Source: Chrysochromulina parva
Taxonomy: Eukaryota > Haptophyta > Prymnesiales > Chrysochromulinaceae
DNA: 23,742 nt
Assembly: GCA_002887195.1 (NCBI GenBank)
Contig: PJAB01000563.1
Coordinates: 1-23,742 of the forward strand
Direction: 5' to 3'
Shown: piece after piece, positions 1-8,803 of the stretch
Position numbering within the stretch: position 1 is the first letter of the stretch
How the letters are laid out: every line of letters starts with the position of its first letter
Notes under the pieces: generated by a model
What the model was told of the DNA's origin: nothing
What the model saw: the letters and a program-made list of their open reading frames with translations, nothing else
Database searches by the model: none
Translations under genes and position numbers: made by a program

Positions 1-665
1 TTCTCGCACAGCGCGAAGGTGAGCGGGATCGCTTTGTTGTACCTGCGACCAGAGCCATGGCACGCAGTCGTCGGTGAGCACCGAGGGCGCATAAACGAAC
101 CCAACGAGGGCGCCGTCACGAGCGTTGGTGCTCCATCTCACTCCGAAATAAAGAAGGAGATGTTGAGACCCACAGCCTGGACCGCCGTTTCCAGCAGCGT
201 CGGCTCCCAGAGCTGCTTGAGGTAGGCGAACGCCCAGCACTTGCGACCCAATGTGGACGGGCTCTCGATCCGTGGAGCAGTGGGTGGCATGGGCGTTTGG
301 AAATAACCTACTTGGAAGTCGAGCCAAGTCCCCATGAAAGAACCGCCCGCGAGGGTTTCGTTCGACATTGCCGTGTTCATCCACTCGACCGTGTCCTTGG
401 CGTAGCTTGTGTTGAGGCACGTGGTCGGGCCGGAGAGGGCAGCCAACATGTCATGCATGTATGTGGCCTGCGACGGCCAGTCCTCATGAGCGACATCCTT
501 CGAGACATTCTTCCAGCTCTCGCCGCAATAGTACGAGGGAGACTGCGTGAGCGAGGCGCAAATCCGTTGCCGCCTGAACAGCAGGTTAGCATCCGATGCG
601 CCACAGCCATCCAATTCCCGTGCAGCGCTGAGCGTCAGAACTGCGGCCCAGAGGACCGACTTCAT
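1..665 (-). CDS. Secreted Cys-rich protein of unknown function, 5' part only (two exons)
   Basis: I do not recognise the family. Translation from the ATG at 665 gives a hydrophobic N-terminus (MKSVLWAAVLTLSAA) that reads as a signal peptide. It is followed by a region with several cysteines and four N-glycosylation sequons (NVS, NTS, NET, NIS), which fits a secreted or surface protein. Reading straight on reaches a stop at 138-140, but that stop lies inside a likely intron. Donor GTGAGA starts at 141, acceptor CGCAG ends at 43, and the 99-nt intron joins in frame to 42-1, which encodes EYNKAIPLTFALCE before the window ends. The exons are therefore complement(1..42, 142..665), with the 3' end missing. 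The gene is divergent from the gene starting at 1013. Splicing is inferred from the sequence only. Confidence 0.6.
43..141 (-). other. Predicted 99-nt GT-AG intron in the left-edge secreted-protein gene
   Basis: On the minus strand the donor is GGA|GTGAGA and the acceptor is GTCGCAG|GTAC. Removing it skips the in-frame TGA at 138-140 and keeps the frame (codon GAG split 2+1). The downstream translation to the window edge is stop-free. Confidence 0.5.
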
Positions 666-1012
666 GCCGGCCGCCGCCCGGACCCGCGAGTTTGTGTCTT
701 TCCGGAAACCGTTTCAAAGACGGCACAGAAGTCGGCCGTGGGGAGTCCGTGGGGTTGACTCCGGGGTCGTGGCGAAGTGCGCGTGTGCGTTGGCGGTTCG
801 GGATCGTTGTGAGGTTCGTCTTTGTGATCCGTGTAGGATTCCTACATTTGTATAGTCCTGTATGTGTCCCGGGCGCCTATGGCCGCTCGCGCCCCTGGCC
901 TACTTGTGGGACGACTGAAGATTGCAGTGCGACATTAGGTCGTGCAATTAGCAATTTGGCCCGAGGGCGGCGTGCCCAGGAGCCACGTGTCCGTGACCTA
1001 TTCCTCGCAGTC
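666..1012. promoter_or_regulatory. Divergent spacer between the left-edge secreted-protein gene and the organellar membrane-protein gene
   Basis: These 347 bp separate two head-to-head start codons (665 minus, 1013 plus) and should hold both promoters. I see no clear TATA box. The plus-strand frame is open across it, but its translation is unlike the following protein (Arg/Val/Gly-rich, no recognisable domain), so I treat it as noncoding. Confidence 0.4.
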
Positions 1013-2644
1013 ATGATCGCCAGCTTGACAAGGAGCACACGGCACTCTTCCCGCTCGCTCCGGACCGTCCTCCGCCCCGCACGACGCCGCCTCTGCTCGT
1101 CCGTCGGTTCCACTCCTCCGCCTTCGAGCGTCGAAACCGCCGAGGTGCTCTGGCCCATAGGTGCTGGTGCGGTCCTCGTGACGGGTGTGCTCCTAGGCGG
1201 CATCGCCCTGCGAAGCGATCGCCCGATCCGGAGGCTGCATTCGTGGGTCGACGCCGCGGGACGTCACGCAAGCGCAGATCAACTCACCTTTTCGTGGATC
1301 TTGCGCGTCGCCATCGCCTTCGGTCTGACGCAGCTGCCCGCGGACTCGCTCCGACAGCGCCAGGTGAGCCTGGGCGCCCTGACCGCGTGGGGCGGGCTGC
1401 TCGGCAGCTTTGAGAACGACTACGAGCAGCAGGCGATCGCGCTCGCCGCACTCTGCGCCCTGCTGGACAGCGAGGCGTCCGTCGACGCCTTCCGCCGCGA
1501 GACGAGTTGGTACGACGCCCTCGTCGGCGCGCTGCCGGCGCTTGTGCATGAGTCATCCCAGGCGCTCGAGATGCCGGAGATTTTGGTGGACACGCTGAGC
1601 CTGTGCTGCACGGCCGCAAGCCATCCGATGTTCACGCACACACCGAACGACGCGTGGCTCTGGGAGCGGCTGCTCGAGCAGAGCGCTGCCTCGGTGCCGT
1701 ATGAGCCCGACGCGGCGCTCTTCTTCGCCTGCCTGGCGGCGACGCTCGCGGAGAAGCACGACGTGGCGCTCGCGATGCTGCGGAACGCGGAGGTGAAGCG
1801 CGCGCTCGTGCACCTGGCCGAGTCCGACGCCGACGACGGCGTGAGCAGCGAGAGAGATGGCACTAGCCTCAAGGGAGGTGGCCGAGGAAGTAGCCTGCTA
1901 CGGATGGGCAGCAGGGCGAGCAGCGGAGCCGGCAGCGTCTCGCCTTCCACAAGCTGGGATGCGAGTGGCGCGGCGCTGGACGGCGCTGCCGCTGCCGAGC
2001 CCACGAGCCCCGCCGAGCTCGAGCTCGCCTACGCGCGCCTCGCCCTCCACAAGCTCGCGCTGACCGCAGAGAGCCTCGCAGCGAGCACGGAGCTGAGCAG
2101 GGAGGAGCGGCTCGAGATTGACGAACCATTCGTGCGCACGTACCGTGAGCACGTGGCGCCGCCGCTGCCGACGCGCCCACCACAGCGCGCCTTTGCGCCT
2201 AGCGCGGAGGAGCAGATCGCTCTCAGCATCCTCTCGGTGGCCACCTGTGCCCTCGGCGGCGTGGTCTGGGGCGCCGTTGCGGGCGCGCTCGCGACGGCGC
2301 GCGCGCGCCGTCCCGTGTGGCGCTCGGCTCTGCTCACGGCAGCGGGGGCGGCCTTCTTCGAGACGCTCATGCAGACGAAACTCGCGCTGCTCGCGCGTGC
2401 TCGTGCGCGGGGCGTGCCCGATGCTACGAGCGCGATCCCGCCGCCGTACGCCACGCTGCGCGCGCTCGTGCTCACCACGAGCGTCGATCTCGGGATGAGC
2501 TGCGCGGCGCTGCATGCGCTCGTGCAACCGAACCGCGTGCCGCTCGCCTTTGGCGGCTGGCTGATCGGCCGCGGGCTCATGCTCTCGCAGGAGTTGCTCA
2601 GCGTCGACATCATCGAAGAGGTCGTCGAGGAGCGACCGCGATGA
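1013..2644 (+). CDS. Predicted organelle-targeted membrane protein, unknown family
   Basis: This is a 543-residue protein I do not recognise. The frame is open from 692, but I chose the ATG at 1013. From there the N-terminus is rich in Arg, Ser and Thr and lacks acidic residues for about 40 residues (MIASLTRSTRHSSRSLRT), which is typical of a mitochondrial presequence. A hydrophobic segment follows at about residues 46-66 (VLWPIGAGAVLVTGVLLGGI). The middle (about 100-280) is Leu/Ala-rich and probably helical, with a weak armadillo-like look. A Ser/Gly-rich linker containing GGGRGSSLL follows. The C-terminal third has two or three more hydrophobic stretches, one around ILSVATCALGGVVWGAVAGAL and one near LAFGGWLIGRGLML. 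Inner-membrane mitochondrial or plastid location is inferred from composition only. No catalytic motif was seen. Confidence 0.65.
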   Translation: MIASLTRSTRHSSRSLRTVLRPARRRLCSSVGSTPPPSSVETAEVLWPIGAGAVLVTGVLLGGIALRSDRPIRRLHSWVDAAGRHASADQLTFSWILRVAIAFGLTQLPADSLRQRQVSLGALTAWGGLLGSFENDYEQQAIALAALCALLDSEASVDAFRRETSWYDALVGALPALVHESSQALEMPEILVDTLSLCCTAASHPMFTHTPNDAWLWERLLEQSAASVPYEPDAALFFACLAATLAEKHDVALAMLRNAEVKRALVHLAESDADDGVSSERDGTSLKGGGRGSSLLRMGSRASSGAGSVSPSTSWDASGAALDGAAAAEPTSPAELELAYARLALHKLALTAESLAASTELSREERLEIDEPFVRTYREHVAPPLPTRPPQRAFAPSAEEQIALSILSVATCALGGVVWGAVAGALATARARRPVWRSALLTAAGAAFFETLMQTKLALLARARARGVPDATSAIPPPYATLRALVLTTSVDLGMSCAALHALVQPNRVPLAFGGWLIGRGLMLSQELLSVDIIEEVVEERPR

Positions 2645-2721
2645 GGAATCATGGTCGACAGGGTGCGTTGTCTTTTCGTTTTAAATTCACACTTGACCGT
2701 TGTGCTCAGCCACGTTCATTG

Positions 2722-2760
2722 TTTTCCTAAAAAAGCACAGGAAAACCCTTTTTAGGAAAA
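2722..2760. repeat. Perfect 12-bp inverted repeat just before the transporter ATG
   Basis: TTTTCCTAAAAA (2722-2733) and TTTTTAGGAAAA (2749-2760) are exact reverse complements separated by 15 nt. The stem ends two bases before the ATG at 2763. If transcribed it would be a hairpin abutting the start codon. Confidence 0.7.
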
Positions 2761-2762
2761 CC

Positions 2763-5003
2763 ATGGGGAAGGGCCTTGGCTCAGGGTTGCGGGCTCGCGG
2801 CGGTGGCGCCGCTCATGAAAAAGAGCAATTCTTACAAGACAACAATCCCAAGGATCTCGATGCACGAAAGTGCACCGACGTCTTTTGTCTCCTCATCTTT
2901 GGCATCTTCTGGATGGTTCTGATCGCCATCTGGTCTATCATTCTCAACCTCGGCGACGAGAGGAAAGTCTTCTACGGCATCGACTACGAGGGCAACGTGT
3001 GTGGCACAGAAACCTCTCGTGTCAACCTCAGCACGTCCCCCAAGATATGGTATCCACGTATAGCGCAGGACGTTGCCGCTCAGCCCGAAACGTTCGCATC
3101 AGGGTTCTGGTGGGACATCGACCTGTACGGCGTGTGCGTGGAAGAATGCCCCAAGTTCGACCCGGAATCAGGTGTTCCCGGAACTGCGGTCAAGGTGATC
3201 CCTGACTACGGCTGGGGCGTGTATCCCGATGCCAAGGCACCGATGTGGCCAGTGCTCCTGAATACGTTTGACGTGGCCAACCGCTGCGTACCGACTAAGG
3301 AGAAGACGTCGAGGTCGCTGGTGCTCTGCACGATGCCCATCTGCACGATGGTCCACGCGCCGTGCTCACCGCTCTCGGGCTCGCTTGGCATCCCCGAGGG
3401 CGCGTGGGAGATGACCAAAGAGCACCCAGCCTCCCTCTGTGGCCGCGAGATAAACTTCGCCTATTCGGTCGACATCGAGCAACCGGGCTCCACAGAATAT
3501 CTTGAATGGATGTTCTACGCGCTGACAAAGTTCGGCGAGACGTGCAACGCGATTGCGGACAACTGGGGCACCCTCCTGGGGTTCGGCGTCGGCCTTACCC
3601 TTCTGCTCAACTTCAGCTGGCTCGTGATCTTCTACTGCTTCGCGCGCGTCGCCGTGTGGCTCTCAATCTTCGTGATGGGCTTAGCGCTCGCGCTCGGCGC
3701 CATCTTCTGCTTCGTCAAGGCGGGTCTCATCGGGCGGGCATCGCTTGCCGTGCAGGCAGCCTCGTACCACAATCTCACGATGAGCCACGCCCCGGGAATC
3801 GCAGAATGGGATACGGTCTCACGGGCGGGCCAATTCCTTGCCCCAGTAGAGGAGGATCAGGCTGGTGCGATGGCCGCCGCGGCCCTCGTCCTGCTCCTCC
3901 TGCTGCTCATCTTCTCGATCCTCATCTGCTGCTCCTGTGAGGCCATCGAGAAGTGCGTGCTGCTGATCCAGATGGCATCGCTCACGCTCGGAAGGACCTC
4001 CGGCCTCGCCATCATGCCTCTCTTCATCGTCGCTCTGCAGCTGCTTTTGCTCGGCGCCACGCTCTTCTTCCTTGCCGTGCTACCCACCGTCGACATCGCG
4101 GGCACCATGGAGGAGCGCATCGCGTTCAGCAGCACCAGTGAGTGGCACATTTGGGTCGCCGGCGCCTATCTCGTCACGGGCGCCGCGTGGACGTATGCCT
4201 TCTTCACGGCCGTTACCCTCATGACCGTCGCCGCGTGCGTCTTCTACTTCTACTTCGTGGACAAGAAGTCGGTGCCCGCTGCGGCTTACATGGAGCAGTA
4301 CGACGACAACCAGACCGACTACCCTGTGGTGAAGCACTTGGGCTGGGTGCTTCGGTATCATGTGGGCACGCTCGCGTTTGGCTCGGCGGTCGTCACTATC
4401 TGCGTCCTCATCCAGATGGCCACGAGCGCCATCTTTACCTACCTCGAGAAGAACAGCGCCAGCAACCCCTTCCTCAAGATGATCTCGTGCTGTATCTCGT
4501 GCTGCCTAGAGTGCTTCAAGAGGTCGATCGAGTTCGTCAACTCGTACGCGTATATCTACTGTTTCGTCGAGAACGTCGGCTTCTGCGAGGGGAGCCTCAA
4601 GACCTTCAACCTCATGTTGAAGTACCCCGCACAAGTCGCCATCAACACGTCCGTGCAGCGCGTGCTCTCGACGCTCTTGACGCTCAGCACGCCGCTTGCG
4701 TGCTCCCTCGTCGCGTTTTCGTACTTCGACTTCCTCGCCGCCGACGCGCCGGCGCGTACGAGCGAAGGCTCGTACTTGCTACCCCTGGCGGTCTTTGTGA
4801 TCGCGCTCTTCATGACCTTGGCGTTCGCGGGCGTCTGGGAGCAGGTGGTGCAGTCGCTCACGGTGTGCGTCATTCATGACGTTGAGTCCTTTAATGGAAG
4901 GTTCCTGCGCAAGGAGATGGTCGAGGCCTTTGGTAACCCGGCAAAGGGCGGCGAGCTCCCATCGTCCTCACGACTTTACGAGAAGGGCACAATCAATCCC
5001 TAG
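2763..5003 (+). CDS. Choline transporter-like protein (CTL/SLC44 family)
   Basis: A 746-residue polytopic membrane protein of the CTL (SLC44) family, whose members carry choline and related amines and often sit in the plasma membrane or organelle membranes. The ATG at 2763 is in a strong context (AAAACCATGGGG) and gives a short basic N-terminus. The pattern is family-typical: a charged N-terminus ending near DARKCTDVFC, a first membrane helix (FCLLIFGIFWMVLIAIWSII), a large Cys-containing loop, then about nine more hydrophobic segments in the C-terminal two thirds. The stretch with CISCCLECFKRSIEFVNSYA followed by YIYCFVENVGFCEG matches the conserved CTL core before the last helices. Length is close to the family norm of about 650-750 residues. 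No intron is needed. The exact substrate cannot be read from the sequence. Confidence 0.88.
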   Translation: MGKGLGSGLRARGGGAAHEKEQFLQDNNPKDLDARKCTDVFCLLIFGIFWMVLIAIWSIILNLGDERKVFYGIDYEGNVCGTETSRVNLSTSPKIWYPRIAQDVAAQPETFASGFWWDIDLYGVCVEECPKFDPESGVPGTAVKVIPDYGWGVYPDAKAPMWPVLLNTFDVANRCVPTKEKTSRSLVLCTMPICTMVHAPCSPLSGSLGIPEGAWEMTKEHPASLCGREINFAYSVDIEQPGSTEYLEWMFYALTKFGETCNAIADNWGTLLGFGVGLTLLLNFSWLVIFYCFARVAVWLSIFVMGLALALGAIFCFVKAGLIGRASLAVQAASYHNLTMSHAPGIAEWDTVSRAGQFLAPVEEDQAGAMAAAALVLLLLLLIFSILICCSCEAIEKCVLLIQMASLTLGRTSGLAIMPLFIVALQLLLLGATLFFLAVLPTVDIAGTMEERIAFSSTSEWHIWVAGAYLVTGAAWTYAFFTAVTLMTVAACVFYFYFVDKKSVPAAAYMEQYDDNQTDYPVVKHLGWVLRYHVGTLAFGSAVVTICVLIQMATSAIFTYLEKNSASNPFLKMISCCISCCLECFKRSIEFVNSYAYIYCFVENVGFCEGSLKTFNLMLKYPAQVAINTSVQRVLSTLLTLSTPLACSLVAFSYFDFLAADAPARTSEGSYLLPLAVFVIALFMTLAFAGVWEQVVQSLTVCVIHDVESFNGRFLRKEMVEAFGNPAKGGELPSSSRLYEKGTINP

Positions 5004-5247
5004 GTGCCCCTTCGGTTACGTGGTGAGTGTTGTGACTACTTGAACATGTGTCCATTTAGGCCCACAGTCCGTCGTATCTCGCTGTAGATGGACGGTGCGT
5101 GGCGCATGTGCTGCGTAGCACTTCGCATCCCCCTCTGGCTTAAACCGCTCGCTTTTTGCTCTGTGAATTCACATTTCCCAGTTCCCCACATAATCACACG
5201 ATGCCGATCGGCTCCCGCACCGGCTCGACTGGCCGATCGCAGCCAGG

Positions 5248-8109
5248 ATGCCGACTCTCACACTGACTCCGCTTGCGCTACTAGATGATCCCGAGTGTTT
5301 GCCCGTCGACTGTGCCTTTGACGCGCAAACGCTCCACGATGTCTTGCGTGGGCTGGTGCTCAGCCGGCGCGAGTCGGTCATGAGGCAGGTCGCTTCCATG
5401 CGGTGCATGAGCGGCGAGCTTCATGAGTCCGAGCGCTCCATGCGCGCAGCGGTCGCGGGGGCACGCGCAGCCGAAGCCAAGGCTAAAGAAGCCGTCGCAC
5501 GCGCCGCGATCGAGCGGCGGTTGCTCTCGCAGGAGCTGGCTAGCAGTGAGCTACGCGTGGTTCGCTTGGCATACCGGCTTGAGCAGGAGGCGGCATCAGC
5601 GCAGCAATACCGCCATGCCGCCGCGCAGCACCAGCAGGCTGCGGCGCAGCACCAACAGGCCGCGGCGCAACATCTGGCCACCTCGATGCGCGCCGTCGCA
5701 ATGCTGCAGGAGCGTGAGAAGCAGCCACCGCCGCCACCTGTGGATGGCGAGGTGCGGACCAGGCTTCTCATGCAGCTGGAGCTCGAGGCGCAGCGCCGCG
5801 CCGCCGCTGAGGAGAGCTCGCGTGTCCTCGCGAGCGCGCTTGCTGACTGCGCCCTGTCGACAAAGCCAAGTGCCACCGCTGCAACGGATGCCGCAGCAGC
5901 TGTTCCTCGGCCCTCGCGGTCGACGGTGGTCGAGGCTGCCATCGCGACCCTGACTGCAAAGCCTACCCTCACCGCTGCTGATGTGGCCGCGGAGGCAACC
6001 TCCGCTCAGGCCCAACACAGGCCTTTTCCGCATGCAGTGACCTCCATTGAGTCCGCTTCTGTTGGTGCCGCTGAGGCCCAGCACAGCCCATGCCCTCCTG
6101 CCGCCTCTATTGCTACCGCCTCTAGTGCTGACGCCCTGAGCAGAATGGCTAAGCCACTGAGCACTGTCACGACAACACCTCCTTCTGCCGCCGCCATCAA
6201 GCCTCAACGGCCGCCGTCTCCTCAATCTCTCTTTGACGTCACCGATGATGGCGCCGCCTCCACCACCGCTGGCTCCTCCACCAACGCCTCGTCCGTTGCT
6301 GCCTCTTCAATCGAGGCCCCAGCGACCGCTGCGAACGCTGCGAACGCGGTGCCAAATGTGGATGAGTTGCGACAACCTGCAAGCACGCCTGCACGCATGC
6401 CTGCACGCATGCCTGCAACGTTCCAGCAAATCAGGGAGCTCCATAAGCTGACTGGGCGCAACCTTATGGACTGCAAGCAGGCACTCAACGAATACAACTG
6501 CGACCTCGAGGCCGCGGTCAACGCGCTCGCCATCAGCACCCGCGACGCGGCGGCGGTAGCCTCCGAGGGTGCTCCTTTCGCAGGAAACTCTGCGGGGGCG
6601 AAACCCGCCGCACCTGCAGCGGAGCCCGACGACGACGCCGTAGCTGGAACTGGCGTGTGTGATCAGTACCGCATCGATCTGGCAGCAGCATCGTTTGGTC
6701 AGTGCCTGTGTGGCTTCCCGCGCAGTGCTCATGGAGTCAGCAGCTTCCAAAAGAAGCCTGGGGCCCTGGGCAACCGGGCTCTTTCACGGGGATGTTCGGT
6801 CACGTCGGCAACGGCGCCAGAGAGGGTGGCAGCAGCGTCAGGGAGGGCGGCAGTGGCGCCGGGGACGGCGGCAGCGGCGCTAGGGCGGGCAGCCGCTTCA
6901 ATAGAGAGGGCGGCAGCGGCGCCAGAGCGGGCGGCAGTGGTGCCGGGAAAGGTTGCCGCGGGCACGAGCCCTGCACATCGTGACCGCCGCGAGACACGGG
7001 GCGTCCTTCACTGCTCGCCTCCGCCGCGCCCACCTGTCGCGAATCCGAATCCGCCAATGCTCGCGCTAGTGCCAGCGACGGGCCAACCGGTGGCGCCACC
7101 CGCAGACCTTCCACTGCCTACCCGAGTGCCGTCGAGCGCTGTATCGAGCACGTCGCCTCCGCTGAGATGTGGCGGCCCGGAACGAAAGAGCGCGCTGCCG
7201 GACGTCGTAGTGCCTGTGGCCGCTGCTTCGCCTCGGGCAGTTGGGGCCATCTCCACGGCCGCTGCATCGCCTCCTCGCACTCGCGTGGAGGCTGCGCCGC
7301 CTGCTTGGACTCCCCTCGCCGCTACGCCGCCGGCTCTCACTCCGGTGGCTGTGATGCCACCCGTGTTCACACCTGGAAGCACGTCACCGCCTGCTCGGAC
7401 TGCATTGTCCGCTTTGGGGGGTGCGGGGGCAGAGTGTGAACAGTCTCTGGACTGTGAACAGTCTGCTGGGATGGCCGGCGCCGATCTCTCCACCGTCGAT
7501 GCGCTGGCCTACCCAGTCACGGCCGTCGCTGCCGCGTCGGTGCAGCTACTGGCCACGCAGCCCAGGATAGCGCCGCCTGTGGAAATGGAGGCGTCACGAG
7601 CTCGAGCCTTCCAGGCACGCGTGCGAGCTCTGTTCACAGAGAAGGTTGGCGAGGGCTCCGACGCCAACGGCGCCGCTGTGGCGGCACTCCGGCAGGCCCA
7701 GGCAGAGTACCTCATGCTCCATGATGCCACGGCGGCGGCCATGGCATACACGCCGGCACGGCCGCGTCGACCCCCCGCGCCGCCTGCGCCGGCCAGGGAC
7801 GAGCTCAGTTGTGCAGGTGGTGGCAGAAGTCTCGGCATCGACGCGCGAGGGAGTACTGCCGTTTCATCTGTGAACGATCTCTGTGAAGGGAGCACCGCCG
7901 TCTCCTTGCTGCAGAGGAACGTGCGGAACCTGAGTGCTGCGCGCGTCGAGGTGGCAACCCGGCGCGAGCTGCGGCTCAGGCAACTCGAGGCCTCGCTGGT
8001 CAAAACGTCACCGGTGAGGCCTGCCAGCGCCGCCTCTTTCCGCGATGACGAGGGCTCGAGCGGGCGCGCCTCAACCTCCCCCACATCCTCCCCCTCGGAT
8101 CCGCTATGA
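5248..8109 (+). CDS. Low-complexity coiled-coil protein with an EF-Ts/UBA-like domain and a Cys/His cluster
   Basis: A 953-residue, Ala/Pro/Ser/Thr-rich protein, mostly disordered. Residues about 50-190 look like a coiled coil and contain tandem AAAQHQQ units (three near 5624-5670). Residues about 392-430 (QQIRELHKLTGRNLMDCKQA, then LNEYNCDLEAAVNAL) closely resemble the UBA/TS-N domain at the start of elongation factor Ts. No EF-Ts dimerisation domain follows, so this is not EF-Ts. Next comes a C-x14-C-x-C-x6-H cluster (C471, C486, C488, H495; FGQCLCGFPRSAH), probably metal-binding. The stretch 6810-6960 encodes Ala-rich repeats (GRAA, ERAA), and a Pro/Ala/Thr-rich region follows. The C-terminus has a second short helical, Arg/Glu-rich part. 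A ubiquitin- or ribosome-related adaptor role is a guess. The frame is open throughout without introns. Confidence 0.75.
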   Translation: MPTLTLTPLALLDDPECLPVDCAFDAQTLHDVLRGLVLSRRESVMRQVASMRCMSGELHESERSMRAAVAGARAAEAKAKEAVARAAIERRLLSQELASSELRVVRLAYRLEQEAASAQQYRHAAAQHQQAAAQHQQAAAQHLATSMRAVAMLQEREKQPPPPPVDGEVRTRLLMQLELEAQRRAAAEESSRVLASALADCALSTKPSATAATDAAAAVPRPSRSTVVEAAIATLTAKPTLTAADVAAEATSAQAQHRPFPHAVTSIESASVGAAEAQHSPCPPAASIATASSADALSRMAKPLSTVTTTPPSAAAIKPQRPPSPQSLFDVTDDGAASTTAGSSTNASSVAASSIEAPATAANAANAVPNVDELRQPASTPARMPARMPATFQQIRELHKLTGRNLMDCKQALNEYNCDLEAAVNALAISTRDAAAVASEGAPFAGNSAGAKPAAPAAEPDDDAVAGTGVCDQYRIDLAAASFGQCLCGFPRSAHGVSSFQKKPGALGNRALSRGCSVTSATAPERVAAASGRAAVAPGTAAAALGRAAASIERAAAAPERAAVVPGKVAAGTSPAHRDRRETRGVLHCSPPPRPPVANPNPPMLALVPATGQPVAPPADLPLPTRVPSSAVSSTSPPLRCGGPERKSALPDVVVPVAAASPRAVGAISTAAASPPRTRVEAAPPAWTPLAATPPALTPVAVMPPVFTPGSTSPPARTALSALGGAGAECEQSLDCEQSAGMAGADLSTVDALAYPVTAVAAASVQLLATQPRIAPPVEMEASRARAFQARVRALFTEKVGEGSDANGAAVAALRQAQAEYLMLHDATAAAMAYTPARPRRPPAPPAPARDELSCAGGGRSLGIDARGSTAVSSVNDLCEGSTAVSLLQRNVRNLSAARVEVATRRELRLRQLEASLVKTSPVRPASAASFRDDEGSSGRASTSPTSSPSDPL
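6811..6960 (+). repeat. GC-rich degenerate minisatellite within the coiled-coil gene
   Basis: Degenerate tandem units of the kind AGGGCGGCAG(T/C)GGCGCC run through this part of the gene and encode repeated (G/E)RAA(A/V)xPG-like peptides. The unit length varies, mainly in multiples of three, so the frame is kept. Confidence 0.6.
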
Positions 8110-8296
8110 GGTTCCCATGGAGCTGTGTGCGTCTTTTATCTGGGAAGATCACCTCGCTATGAGGAGGAGTGAATCTTTGGCTGAGTCCCGTTGCTGTAGA
8201 CTTCGACCTTTGACGAACCAATGACTTGATCAAACTTGGTTTCTGTTTTCTTCATCGAGGGGACCACTCCTGGCGACGCTCACAGCCGAGCTTGCG

Positions 8297-8803
8297 ATGG
8301 AGCACAAGAAGACGTCGCCCAAAAAGACGCTCTTCGACGTCGAGCACGGCCCTCGCATCGGCACACTCCACGAGATTCTAGGCATGGCGCCAGAAGAGCT
8401 TCACGAGGCCTACCCGTTCACGGCAGGGCTTGTATTCAACCAGAAGATGCTTCGCGGCGAGTTTCAAGCTTCCCAGGTTCCGGATGAGGTCGTTCTTGTC
8501 GGCAGCAAGATATACCCGATGCCAGGCAATCATTACACCTTTCATGGCACATTGCCTGGGAACCGCGCGCCGTATCGTTGGGTTGTCGGAAATGAGGCAG
8601 GCGAGATCTTGCCACTCTTCCTCGAGATTGCATGGAAAGCGATCGAATCTGGCGAGGAGCGCTACAGCACCGCGACGGGGCTGCGCCTCGACACGCAACA
8701 GATCGCTCGGCTCTATGCGATGGTCCGCGAGGCGCAGCTTCGCGCCATCCCACCCTTTGATGTTCACCGCGACCAGCCGCGGCCGTGGTTGTCCACCCTA
8801 TAG
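8297..8803 (+). CDS. Conserved-looking small protein of unknown function
   Basis: A 168-residue protein from the ATG at 8297. I do not recognise it. It begins with a basic, hydrophilic stretch (MEHKKTSPKKTLFDVEHG) and shows no signal peptide or membrane segment, so it is probably soluble. The composition is balanced, unlike the low-complexity gene before it. Gly/Pro-bounded segments (VGSKIYPMPGNHYTFHGTLP) suggest a small folded domain, followed by a helical C-terminus (about 105-150). It starts 187 bp after the preceding gene on the same strand and faces the dienelactone-hydrolase gene tail to tail. Coding status rests on the sensible composition and a full-length open frame only. Confidence 0.55.
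   Translation: MEHKKTSPKKTLFDVEHGPRIGTLHEILGMAPEELHEAYPFTAGLVFNQKMLRGEFQASQVPDEVVLVGSKIYPMPGNHYTFHGTLPGNRAPYRWVVGNEAGEILPLFLEIAWKAIESGEERYSTATGLRLDTQQIARLYAMVREAQLRAIPPFDVHRDQPRPWLSTL

Noticed and set aside
692..1012. N-terminal extension of the organellar membrane protein
   Set aside because: It is in frame but has no domain, and it would bury a good presequence starting at 1013.
5421..5972. Minus-strand Ala/Cys/Ser-rich frame opposite the coiled-coil gene
   Set aside because: It is antisense to the AAAQHQQ repeat region, and its repeats (CCAAACW-like) are reverse readings of those codons.
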